From the NCBI RefSeq assembly GCF_001429505.1, contig NZ_LMJW01000020.1:592975-656974 (forward strand): 64,000 nucleotides of DNA, read 5' to 3'. The notes under the pieces are model-generated. The model did not search any database. It saw only the letters and a list, made by a program, of their open reading frames with translations, and had not been told where the DNA came from. The stretch's first letter is position 1. Every line of letters begins with the position of its first letter. Below are positions 27,254-34,643 of the stretch, one piece after another. Origin of the DNA: Allobosea sp. Root483D1. GTDB taxonomy: Bacteria > Pseudomonadota > Alphaproteobacteria > Rhizobiales > Beijerinckiaceae. A program made the translations under genes and the position numbers.

Positions 27254-28217
27254 CCATCTGGACATGGACGAAGCCGAGGAGGAGCGGCCGCGCAGCGGGC
27301 AGCGCCTGCCGCCGAGCCTGCGCCGCGATCAGCCCCTGGTGCCGGTCGATTCGGTGGCCGGGCGGGCGCTCGTCGTCGTCATCGCCATCCTGACCTTCCT
27401 GGCGGCGCTGAGCGCCGGGGCGGCGCTGCTCGCCGCTCGCGCCTCGGAGCAATGGCGCGGTGCCGTCGCGAATGAGATGACGATCCAGGTCAGGCCCGAT
27501 CCGCGCCGCAACATCGAGCAGGACATTGCGCGTGCGGTCGAACTCGCCCGGGCGGTGCCGAGCGTCGCCGACGTCAGGCCGATGCCGCGGGCGGAATCGG
27601 ACAAGCTGCTCGAGCCCTGGCTCGGCGCCGGGCTCGATCTGGTCGAACTGCCCGTGCCGCGGCTGATCGTGCTGCGGCTGTCCTCGACCGTCGCCAACGA
27701 CCTCGTCGCTTTCAGCCAGACGCTGCGGCGCGAGGTGCCGAGCGCGATGCTCGACGACCACAGGCTCTGGGTGCGTCGCCTCTCGACCATGGCGAGCACG
27801 ATCATCCTGGCCGGCGTCGCCGTGGTGCTGCTGGTGCTGGTGGCGGCCGGGCTCGCCGTGGCCTTCGCGACTCGAGGCGCCATGGCCGGCAGCCGCGATT
27901 CGGTCGAGGTGCTGCATTTCGTCGGCGCGACCGACGAGTTCATCGCGCGCGAATTCCAGACCCGTTTCGTCGCGCTCGGCCTGCGCGGCGGCGCGGCCGG
28001 CGGGCTCGCGGCGATCATCGCGATCGCGCTGCTCGGCTTCCTGTCCTCGGCCTGGAGCGCGACCCCGGAGGCCGACCAGTTGCAGGCGCTGTTCGGCGCC
28101 TTCGAGATCGGCTGGTCGGGTTATGCCGTCGTCATCCTTGTCGCGGCGGTGGTCGCGGCGATCGCGGGACTCGTCTCGCGGCTGACGGTGCGGCATTATC
28201 TGCGGGCAATGAGCTGA
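27240..28217 (+). CDS. ftsX: Cell-division permease-like protein FtsX
   Basis: A 325-aa protein with the FtsX four-helix plan: helix 1 at about 45-70, a periplasmic loop (EMTIQVRPDPRRNIEQDI), then three helices around 180-205, 225-250 and 290-312. The first part has low similarity to enterobacterial FtsX, which is normal for alphaproteobacteria. The start ATG 27240 lies inside the end of ftsE, implying coupled translation. The cytoplasmic N terminus is unusually acidic and then basic (DEAEEERPRSGQR). Confidence 0.92.
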   Translation: MSMPDHLDMDEAEEERPRSGQRLPPSLRRDQPLVPVDSVAGRALVVVIAILTFLAALSAGAALLAARASEQWRGAVANEMTIQVRPDPRRNIEQDIARAVELARAVPSVADVRPMPRAESDKLLEPWLGAGLDLVELPVPRLIVLRLSSTVANDLVAFSQTLRREVPSAMLDDHRLWVRRLSTMASTIILAGVAVVLLVLVAAGLAVAFATRGAMAGSRDSVEVLHFVGATDEFIAREFQTRFVALGLRGGAAGGLAAIIAIALLGFLSSAWSATPEADQLQALFGAFEIGWSGYAVVILVAAVVAAIAGLVSRLTVRHYLRAMS

Positions 28218-28354
28218 CTCGCTTCGCGGTGGGGTTGTGAAGGTGCCGTCATTGTGCCCGATTGGGCGTTTAGTTTTCCGATCTCATGGTGCTGCTTGGA
28301 ACCCGGCAAGGCCATCTTCCCTGTGTTGAGGACAGCCTGGCTGCCCTGCGACCG

Positions 28355-29089
28355 ATGACGACGCCTGCCTCCCCGCGGCGCCGCTGGCTCCGTCATGTCC
28401 TGCTCTGGTCGTGCCTCGTCGGCGGTTTTGCCGTGGCTGTGGGCTATGTCCGGTTCGCCATGGGGCTGTCGGTGACCGAGTCCCGCTCGCCGCCGCGGAC
28501 GGACGCGATCGTCGTCGTCACCGGTGGGGCGCAGCGGATCGGCGACGCCGTCAGCCTGCTGAATGCCGAGCGGGGGCGGCGCCTTCTGATCAGCGGCGTG
28601 AACGAGAAGACCGGCCGTGACGAGCTGGCCAAGCTCAACCCGAGCGCGCGCGAGGCGCTCGCCTGCTGTGTCGATCTCGACTACCGCGCCCGTAACACCA
28701 TCGGCAACGCCATCGAGACGCGGCGCTGGGTCCGCCGCCATGACTTCCGCTCGCTGCTGGTGGTGACGTCGAACTACCACATGCCGCGCACGCTGCTCGA
28801 ACTCGGCCATGCGATGCCTGGTGTGCGCTTCGTGCCGCATCCGGTGGTGACCGATCAGGTCGATGTCGCCGGCTGGTGGCGCGACTGGCACACGATCCGT
28901 CTGTTGGTCCCGGAATATCTCAAATATCTGGTCGCCGCCGTGCGCAGCAAATTGGAGACGGACCCGGAAACCTCGCGGCTCTCGGTGATCATCGGCGGGC
29001 GCAAGCCCGTCTCGCCCAAGCCGGGCGACCTGATCGGCCCCGAGCACGACAAGCGCTCGCGAGCGCCAATGTCGGCACGCGGAGCCTGA
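28355..29089 (+). CDS. YdcF/ElyC (DUF218) family protein
   Basis: A 244-aa protein with one N-terminal membrane helix (about 12-32) and a DUF218 domain: TDAIVVVTGGAQRIGDAV, RRLLISGVNEKT, NTIGNAIETRRW and SLLVVTSNYHMPRTLLEL. The E. coli relative ElyC protects peptidoglycan assembly; the biochemical role of the family is not settled. The start 28355 drops a 23-residue leader that has no family match. It sits between ftsX and plsC on the same strand. Confidence 0.88.
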   Translation: MTTPASPRRRWLRHVLLWSCLVGGFAVAVGYVRFAMGLSVTESRSPPRTDAIVVVTGGAQRIGDAVSLLNAERGRRLLISGVNEKTGRDELAKLNPSAREALACCVDLDYRARNTIGNAIETRRWVRRHDFRSLLVVTSNYHMPRTLLELGHAMPGVRFVPHPVVTDQVDVAGWWRDWHTIRLLVPEYLKYLVAAVRSKLETDPETSRLSVIIGGRKPVSPKPGDLIGPEHDKRSRAPMSARGA

Positions 29090-29142
29090 TTCGGTGCAAG
29101 ACGGCTCTTGACGCGATCTGGCTGCCGGGGTTCTTGCGGACC

Positions 29143-29925
29143 ATGCTGCTGATCCGCTCGCTCCTGTTCAACGTCGCCTTCTATCTGAACCTCGCATTCT
29201 GGCTGCTCGCAGCCATGGTGACGATGGTGCTGCCGCGGCGCTTCCTGCTGAAGATCGCATTATGTTGGGCAGACACCTCGGTCTGGCTGATGCGGGCGGT
29301 CGTCGGCACGCGCTGCGAGATCGTCGGCCTCGAGAACATTCCGCCGGGCGGCATCATCGTGGCTGCCAAGCACCAATCGACCTGGGAGACGTTCGCGCTG
29401 GTGACGATCTTCCGCAACCCGGTCTACATCCTCAAGCGCGAACTGACCTGGCTGCCCTTCTTCGGCTGGTGCCTGCTGAAGATGCGGATGATTCCGGTCA
29501 ACAGGGGCGCCGGCAGCCGGGCGCTGCAGATGGCGACCCGCCGTGCCAAGGTCGAACTCGGCCAGAACGGGCGGCAGCTGATGATCTTCCCGGAAGGCAC
29601 GCGCCGCCCTGCCGGCGCGGAGCCTGCCTATAAATACGGGGTCACCCATCTTTATGCCGAGCTCGGCGTGCCCTGCGTGCCCGTCGCGCTCAATGCCGGG
29701 CTGTACTGGCCGCGCCGCAGCCTGATCAAGCGCCCGGGCACGATCCGCGTCGAGATCATGCCGGCGATTCTGCCAGGCATGAGCAAGGTCGCGTTCCACG
29801 CCCTGCTGCAGGAGCGGATCGAGACGGCTAGCAACCGCCTCCTGGTGGACGGGCTGGCCGAACTTGAGCAGCTCGGCGTGCCTGCTCCTGTCAGGACATG
29901 GCAGGAGCCGCCAGCCAACGCCTGA
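29143..29925 (+). CDS. plsC: 1-acyl-sn-glycerol-3-phosphate acyltransferase
   Basis: A 260-aa membrane acyltransferase. An N-terminal hydrophobic anchor (about 8-30) is followed by the catalytic motif as H77-x4-E82 (KHQSTWETF). Glu in place of the usual Asp is the variant I know from this alphaproteobacterial subgroup. The FPEGTRRPAG motif and VPVALNAG are both present. It makes phosphatidic acid from lysophosphatidic acid. The same frame is open upstream, but that part overlaps the YdcF gene and is not real. Confidence 0.92.
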   Translation: MLLIRSLLFNVAFYLNLAFWLLAAMVTMVLPRRFLLKIALCWADTSVWLMRAVVGTRCEIVGLENIPPGGIIVAAKHQSTWETFALVTIFRNPVYILKRELTWLPFFGWCLLKMRMIPVNRGAGSRALQMATRRAKVELGQNGRQLMIFPEGTRRPAGAEPAYKYGVTHLYAELGVPCVPVALNAGLYWPRRSLIKRPGTIRVEIMPAILPGMSKVAFHALLQERIETASNRLLVDGLAELEQLGVPAPVRTWQEPPANA

Positions 29926-29931
29926 TCGGCC

Positions 29932-29960
29932 TTGACAATGGGGCTCACTGTTCCGATTTT
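29932..29960 (+). promoter_or_regulatory. Sigma70-type promoter of the SOS-box gene
   Basis: A perfect TTGACA at 29932-29937, then a 17-base spacer, then GATTTT at 29955-29960. The -10 lies inside the first LexA-type box, so LexA binding would block it. Confidence 0.6.
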
Positions 29961-29981
29961 GTTCTAGAACAAAGGAGGAAC
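29950..29981. promoter_or_regulatory. Two opposed LexA (SOS) boxes
   Basis: GTTC-N7-GTTC at 29950-29964 exactly fits the alphaproteobacterial SOS box. Two bases later GAAC-N7-GAAC at 29967-29981 is the same box on the other strand. Their junction is the perfect palindrome GTTCTAGAAC (29961-29970). The second box covers the ribosome-binding site AAAGGAGG and ends three bases before the ATG. Confidence 0.75.
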
Positions 29982-29984
29982 GAC

Positions 29985-30470
29985 ATGGCTGCTTTGGCCC
30001 GAGCCCGTTTCCCACTCGACCGCAACCGGTCGATCGACAAGATGCCGCGCCAGCTCAACCTGCTGGAGGCGCTCCAACCCGCCAAGGCGGAGCGCGCCGC
30101 TCCGCTGTTCAGCGACGACGCCGCGGTTCCGGGGCAGGTACGCGAGATGCCGTTGCGCGCCACCGCCCATCTCGCCGAGCGTCGCTTCACCGCCTGGCGC
30201 GGCCGCTCCAGCCGGCGCTATGTCGCCTCGGTCTTCGCCATCCAGGACGGGCATGCGCTCGGCTTCAGCGATGCGGTGCTGCTGGCGGTCTCGCCCGAGC
30301 GCAAGATCGTCGCCGCGCGCGACAGTGGCCCGTTCGGCATCGATGCGGCGCTGACTCGCTGGCGTGATGCCGTGGCCATGGCCGGCGCCAGCGAGATCCA
30401 CGTCCATCTCCTGGCCGAGGACGGCGCGGGCCGCCGAGCCGTGCTCTGCGATTTGATGCCGGAGGCATGA
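29985..30470 (+). CDS. Unknown protein, predicted LexA-regulated
   Basis: I do not recognise a named family. The 161-aa protein is soluble and basic at the N terminus (ARARFPLDRNRSIDKMPRQ), with a middle block ERRFTAWRGRSSRRYVASVFAIQD, strand-like LGFSDAVLLAVSPERKIVAARD, and a C-terminal GASEIHVHLLAEDGAGRRAVLCDLMP. No catalytic motif or membrane helix is visible. The start at 29985 has AAAGGAGG six bases upstream. It is monocistronic: plsC ends 59 bases upstream and chaC converges 4 bases downstream. The upstream LexA-type boxes predict DNA-damage induction. Confidence 0.8.
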   Translation: MAALARARFPLDRNRSIDKMPRQLNLLEALQPAKAERAAPLFSDDAAVPGQVREMPLRATAHLAERRFTAWRGRSSRRYVASVFAIQDGHALGFSDAVLLAVSPERKIVAARDSGPFGIDAALTRWRDAVAMAGASEIHVHLLAEDGAGRRAVLCDLMPEA

Positions 30471-30474
30471 GCGC

Positions 30475-31032
30475 TCAGAGCGCGGCTGGTCCGCTCGTCC
30501 TGTCGAGCTCGGCGACGAGGTGCGCCAGCAGCGGGTCTTGGATGCCCATCTCGTGCAGATGCTCATGGGTGCGCCGGACATAGTCCGGATTCTCGCCCGA
30601 GACGCCCTTGCCCTGGCGCACGAACGCGAGCACCGCCGCCTCCGGCAGGCGGCCGGCATATTGCTCATGGTTGCGGTCGGCGATGTAGGTGAGCGCATTG
30701 AGGCGTCTTCCGTCGTCGAGCCGCAGCGCCAGCCGCCGTTCGAGATAGACCGCGGTCGCCTGCTCGCGGGCGCGCAGGTAGTCGATCGTCTCCTCGGCCT
30801 GGTCGGCGGCGATGCGGAAGGCAACGCCGCGGCAGATGCCGCCCCGATCGAGGCCGAGCACCAGTCCCGGTACCTCGGGCGTGCCGCGATGGACGTGCGA
30901 ATAGATGCAGAGCGCGCGGTGGTAGCCGTGCAGGCGCGCGCCGGCGCGTTCGACGAAGGCAAAGCCGGGACGCCAGATCAGCGAGCCGTAGCCGAACACC
31001 CAGAGATCTTCCGGCGGAAGCGGCGCTGTCAT
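30475..31032 (-). CDS. chaC: ChaC-like gamma-glutamylcyclotransferase
   Basis: A 185-aa protein with the family signature VFGYGSLIWRPGF at about residues 12-24, followed by YHRALCIYSHVHRGTPE, RGVAFRI and the expected catalytic Glu region LRAREQ. ChaC enzymes degrade glutathione to 5-oxoproline and Cys-Gly in the cytoplasm. It converges with the SOS-box gene; the two stops are 4 bases apart. Confidence 0.9.
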   Translation of the reverse strand: MTAPLPPEDLWVFGYGSLIWRPGFAFVERAGARLHGYHRALCIYSHVHRGTPEVPGLVLGLDRGGICRGVAFRIAADQAEETIDYLRAREQATAVYLERRLALRLDDGRRLNALTYIADRNHEQYAGRLPEAAVLAFVRQGKGVSGENPDYVRRTHEHLHEMGIQDPLLAHLVAELDRTSGPAAL

Positions 31033-31171
31033 CCGGTCCTCACAATTTAGCCCGCTTGCCTCGCCAGAGAGGCATTCGCGACCTGCTGGCGGACAATCTC
31101 CGACAGCGCTGGCGCGTTGCGGCCTCGGTCGCTATCAACCTGCCGAGATTTTCGCAATGGAGCGCCCGCGC

Positions 31172-32230
31172 ATGTCCGATACCACGCCTGTGCGCCGGCA
31201 TGGCCGCTTCTGGCTCTATGCGCCCTTCGTGCTGCTGGCGCTGCTCGCCGCTGGCTGGTCCGGCATCTGGGGCTTCGCGCGCAATAAGGTCGATCAGGAA
31301 CTCGATGCCGGCATCGCTCGCGAGGCGCGGGCCGGGCGCAGCTGGACCTGTCGCGAGCGCAGTGTCGGCGGCTACCCGTTCCGCATCGAGGTGCGCTGCG
31401 CCAGCTTGACGCTGACCTCTTCGCGCTGGGGTGACGAGGTCAAACTCGATGCCGGCCCGGCCGTCGCGATTGCACAGGTCTGGACCCCGGGCCACATCAT
31501 CCTGCAGATGACCGGGCCGATGCTGGCGAACCTGCCGCAAGCGCGTAAGGCCGTGCTCGACTGGAAGGCATTGAGCGCGAGCCTGCATCTCACCGGCCTC
31601 GCCTTCGAGCGCTTCTCGCTGGTCTTGGGCGAGCCGGTTCTGACGGTCACCGAACCCGGGCAAGGTGCCGCAGAGACCTGGCGTGCCGCCGCCGCCGAGG
31701 CGCATCTGCGACCCAATCCGCAGCGCTTCGCCAGCGAGGGCACGGTCGATCTCGCTATCAGCGCCAAGGGCGGCGTGCTGCCGGCGCTGGAAGTGCTGAT
31801 CGGCAACGGCCAGCTCGCCGATCTCGACCTGCAGGCCAGCCTGTCGCGCGCGCTGTCCTTCCGGCGTGGCTTCAATCCCGATGCGCTTGAAGCCTGGCGT
31901 ACCGCCGGCGGCGGCCTCGACGTGACCAAGCTCGTCCTGACCAAGGGGCCGACTCGGCTCGAGGCCACCGGCCTGGTGGCGCTCGACGAGGCGCATCGGC
32001 CGGCTGGCAAGGTTTCGGCGGCGATCGCCGGCGTCGACCGCATTGCCGGCATCAAGGTCGGCGGCCTGACCGCAGGCCTCGGCGCGCTGCTCGGCGGGCG
32101 TCTGGGCGATAGTGGGCAAAGCAATACGGCGGCAGGGCTTTCGCCGCTGCCGCCGCTGGTCCTGCGCGAAGGCAGGGTCTTCCTCGGGCCGCTCAGGCTG
32201 CCTCTGCAGCCCTTGCCGCCGTTGTACTGA
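31172..32230 (+). CDS. DUF2125 family secreted or membrane-anchored protein
   Basis: A 352-aa protein with an N-terminal hydrophobic anchor (FWLYAPFVLLALLAAGWSGIW, about residues 14-34) and the DUF2125 pattern SVGGYPFRIEVRCASLTLTS soon after. The rest is predicted beta-rich. Function is unknown; the architecture of repeated long beta strands after a membrane anchor recalls AsmA/BAM-type lipid or protein transport factors, but that is inference. The second ATG, 31172, has GGAG nine bases upstream. The stop abuts the rpoH stop with no gap. Confidence 0.85.
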   Translation: MSDTTPVRRHGRFWLYAPFVLLALLAAGWSGIWGFARNKVDQELDAGIAREARAGRSWTCRERSVGGYPFRIEVRCASLTLTSSRWGDEVKLDAGPAVAIAQVWTPGHIILQMTGPMLANLPQARKAVLDWKALSASLHLTGLAFERFSLVLGEPVLTVTEPGQGAAETWRAAAAEAHLRPNPQRFASEGTVDLAISAKGGVLPALEVLIGNGQLADLDLQASLSRALSFRRGFNPDALEAWRTAGGGLDVTKLVLTKGPTRLEATGLVALDEAHRPAGKVSAAIAGVDRIAGIKVGGLTAGLGALLGGRLGDSGQSNTAAGLSPLPPLVLREGRVFLGPLRLPLQPLPPLY

Positions 32231-33127
32231 TCAGGCTGCGGGCAGGGCTGCCCGCGGCGCCTCGATCTTCACCAGTGCCTTCTTGACCGCCTCCTGCACC
32301 TTCTCGAAGGCGCGGACCTCGATCTGGCGAACGCGCTCGCGCGAGACGCCGAACTCCTCGGAGAGCTCCTCCAGGGTGATCGGGTTCTCGGCGAGGCGGC
32401 GCGCCTCGAAGATGCGGCGCTCGCGGTCGTTGAGCACACCCAGCGCCTCGCGCAGCGCCAGATGGCGGTTGTCGCTCTCTTCCGAATCGGCGAGGCGGCG
32501 CTCCTGGCTCTCGCTGTCGTCGACCAGCCAGTCCTGCCACTCGCCTTCGCCGTCCTCGCGCAACGGCGTGTTCAGCGAGGCATCGCCGCCGAGACGGCGG
32601 TTCATATCGATCACGTCCTGCTCGTTGACACCGAGCTTGGTCGCGATGGTCTTAACCTGGTCGGGCTTGAGATCGCCTTCGCCGAGCGCCGAGATCTTGC
32701 TCTTGGCCTTGCGCAGGTTGAAGAACAGCTTCTTCTGGTTGGCGGTGGTGCCCATCTTCACCAGCGACCAGGAGCGCAGGATGTATTCCTGGATCGACGC
32801 CTTGATCCACCACATCGCATAGGTCGCGAGCCGGAAGCCCTTGTCAGGCTCGAAGCGCTTGACCGCCTGCATCAGGCCGACATTGCCTTCCGACACCACC
32901 TCGCCCATCGGCAGGCCGTAGCCGCGATAGCCCATGGCGATCTTGGCGACGAGGCGTAAGTGCGAGGTCACGAGCTTATGGGCCGCATCGCGGTCGCCAT
33001 GCTCGCGCCAGCGCTTGGCCAGCATGAACTCCTGATTCGGCTCCAGCATCGGGAACCGACGGATCTCGTCCAGATAACGTGAAAGTCCGCCCTCCGCGGA
33101 CATGACGGGCAACGACGCAATCGCCAT
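32231..33127 (-). CDS. rpoH: RNA polymerase heat-shock sigma factor RpoH
   Basis: A 298-aa sigma70-family protein. The RpoH box QKKLFFNLR is at residues 131-139. Region 2 has NVGLMQAVKRFEPDKGFRLATYAMWWI, and region 4.2 has TLEELSEEFGVSRERVRQIEVRAFEKV. The start at 33127 (MAIASLPV) follows AAAGGAG and matches other alphaproteobacterial RpoH proteins; the frame is open 58 codons further upstream, but that part has no homology. Many rhizobia have two rpoH paralogues, and this could be either. Confidence 0.95.
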   Translation of the reverse strand: MAIASLPVMSAEGGLSRYLDEIRRFPMLEPNQEFMLAKRWREHGDRDAAHKLVTSHLRLVAKIAMGYRGYGLPMGEVVSEGNVGLMQAVKRFEPDKGFRLATYAMWWIKASIQEYILRSWSLVKMGTTANQKKLFFNLRKAKSKISALGEGDLKPDQVKTIATKLGVNEQDVIDMNRRLGGDASLNTPLREDGEGEWQDWLVDDSESQERRLADSEESDNRHLALREALGVLNDRERRIFEARRLAENPITLEELSEEFGVSRERVRQIEVRAFEKVQEAVKKALVKIEAPRAALPAA

Positions 33128-33260
33128 GCTCGTACTCCTTTCCCGGCTCCCGCTGCGCGGCGAGCCAACCACCCGATGTTCCATCGGGCAGGATGATCCG
33201 GTGCCTTGCTTGGCGACGACCTTCGCCCTGTCGCCCGCGATAAGCACCCGGCGCGCTTTC

Positions 33261-33284
33261 CGTTCAGCCGGACCCGGCTGAACG
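33261..33284. promoter_or_regulatory. Perfect 24-nt palindrome upstream of rpoH
   Basis: CGTTCAGCCGG (33261-33271), AC, CCGGCTGAACG (33274-33284). It lies 134 bases upstream of the rpoH ATG. It could be a regulator site or, if transcribed, a strong leader hairpin. There is no T-run, so it is not an obvious terminator. Confidence 0.5.
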
Positions 33285-33311
33285 ACGAGAATTCGCGCCA
33301 ACTCTCATGTG

Positions 33312-33360
33312 GAGCATGTTCTCATCGCCAAAGTGGTCCCCACTTTTGCGGAACATGCTC
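33312..33360. repeat. Palindromic intergenic repeat, copy C
   Basis: Outer arms GAGCATGTTC (33312-33321) and GAACATGCTC (33351-33360) and inner arms CAAAGTGG / CCACTTTTG give the same two-step hairpin layout as copies A (9262-9305) and B (13619-13662). The core is 45 bp; the arms are one to two bases longer here. Confidence 0.7.
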
Positions 33361-33447
33361 AAGCGGCGCCCCTTTAGCCATCCGCTTTCGCAGCGCAGTA
33401 TAGACGATGCGAGGGTGGCGGAAAGTGGGCAGCGCAGCAAAAATCCG

Positions 33448-34482
33448 TCACAGGATCGAGAGCTCGGCTTGCAAACGTGCAAAGTCGGCCGGCGGTTCCG
33501 ACTCGAAGCGCAATTCCTCGCGGGTGACCGGATGCTCGAAGCCGAGCAGGCGCGCATGCAGTGCTTGGCGGCCGAGATCGGCGAGCGCGGCCCGGGCATT
33601 CTCCGGCAAGCGGCCTGCCTTGGTCATGAAACCGGAGCCGTAGAGCTGGTCGCCGAGTAGCGGGTGGCCGATATGACTCATATGGACGCGGATCTGGTGG
33701 GTGCGTCCAGTCTCGAGCTGGCACTCGACCAGGCTCGCCAGCGCCTCGATCTCCTCATGGCCACGCAGCAGCGGCGGATAGCGCTCGATCAGTTCGATAT
33801 GGGTGATCGCCTCGCGGCCTCGGCCTTCGCCGACCACCATCATCTTCTCGCGATTGCGGTTCGAGCGCTCGATCGGGGCATCGATCGTGCCGGTCTGCCG
33901 GCGCAGCGCGCCCCAGACCAGAGCCAGATAGGCCCGTTCCAGCGGCCCGGTGCGGCCATGGTCGGCGAATTGCTTGGCGAGGCCGTGATGCGCCTTGTCG
34001 TTCTTGGCGACCACGAGCAGGCCGCTGGTGTCCTTGTCGAGCCGGTGGACGATACCCGGCCGGCGCACGCCGCCGATGCCGGAGAGGCTCTCGCCGCAAT
34101 GGGCGATCAGCGCGTTGACCAACGTGCCGTCCTCATGGCCGCCGGCGGGATGGACGACGAGCCCGGCCGGCTTGTCGATCACGATCAGGTGCTCGTCCTC
34201 GAAGACGACGGTGAGCGGAATGTCCTGGCCGATCGGCGCGGCGGGCTTGGCCTCGGGCATGACGAGGGAGAGGCGCTGGCCAGCGGAGACCTTGCGGCTG
34301 CCATCGACGACAACCGCGCCGTCGACGCTGACGCCGCCCTCCTTGATCACCTGCTGCAGGCGGGCGCGCGAGACCTCGCCGCCGAGCAGAGCGAGCGCCT
34401 TGTCGAGGCGCAGGCCAGCCTGCTCGGGGGCGATGACGAGTTCGGTGGCGGATTGCGAGGTAGCGATTTCGAGCGTGGTCAT
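33448..34482 (-). CDS. rluD: RluD-family 23S rRNA pseudouridine synthase
   Basis: A 344-aa protein: an S4 RNA-binding domain at about 22-80 (LRLDKALALLGGEVSRARLQQVI), then the catalytic domain with HRLDKDTSGLLVV, in which D149 is the nucleophile, and ETGRTHQIRVHMSHIGHPLLGD. The family makes pseudouridines in 23S rRNA; RluD versus RluC specificity cannot be settled from sequence. The start MTTLEIA at 34482 was preferred over 34521. Same strand as, and upstream of, rpoH, a pairing conserved in rhizobia. Confidence 0.9.
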   Translation of the reverse strand: MTTLEIATSQSATELVIAPEQAGLRLDKALALLGGEVSRARLQQVIKEGGVSVDGAVVVDGSRKVSAGQRLSLVMPEAKPAAPIGQDIPLTVVFEDEHLIVIDKPAGLVVHPAGGHEDGTLVNALIAHCGESLSGIGGVRRPGIVHRLDKDTSGLLVVAKNDKAHHGLAKQFADHGRTGPLERAYLALVWGALRRQTGTIDAPIERSNRNREKMMVVGEGRGREAITHIELIERYPPLLRGHEEIEALASLVECQLETGRTHQIRVHMSHIGHPLLGDQLYGSGFMTKAGRLPENARAALADLGRQALHARLLGFEHPVTREELRFESEPPADFARLQAELSIL

Positions 34483-34529
34483 GCGCCGTCTATAGGCGGG
34501 CGGGAAGAAAATCGCACCCAAAGATCATA

Positions 34530-34636
34530 CGTCATGCTCGGGCCTGACCCGAGCATCTCAGGCCAGAGGAGGCTCCGGGCGGCGCCCTCTCGTCACGAGA
34601 TCCTCGGATCTACGCTTCGCTCCGTCCGAGAATGAC
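34530..34636. repeat. Dispersed repeat of the GTCATGCTCGGG type, copy 2
   Basis: ACGTCATGCTCGGGCCTGAC followed by CCGAGCATCTC is nearly identical to the left half of copy 1 at 15111. It ends GTCCGAGAATGACGC like its right half, with about 45 unrelated bases in the middle. It fills the gap between the start of rluD and the stop of the HemY-like gene. Confidence 0.7.
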
Positions 34637-34643
34637 GCGCAAA

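Larger units (their letters stand above)
33128..33447. other. 320-base rpoH/rluD intergenic region
   Basis: No gene is seen here. It holds the rpoH leader (minus strand), a perfect palindrome at 33261-33284, the palindromic repeat copy C at 33312-33360, and then an ordinary stretch to the rluD stop at 33448. No RNA gene is recognisable. Confidence 0.7.

Noticed and set aside
28876..29142. Upstream extension of the plsC frame
   Set aside because: It overlaps the YdcF gene in another frame and lacks homology; PlsC starts at 29143.
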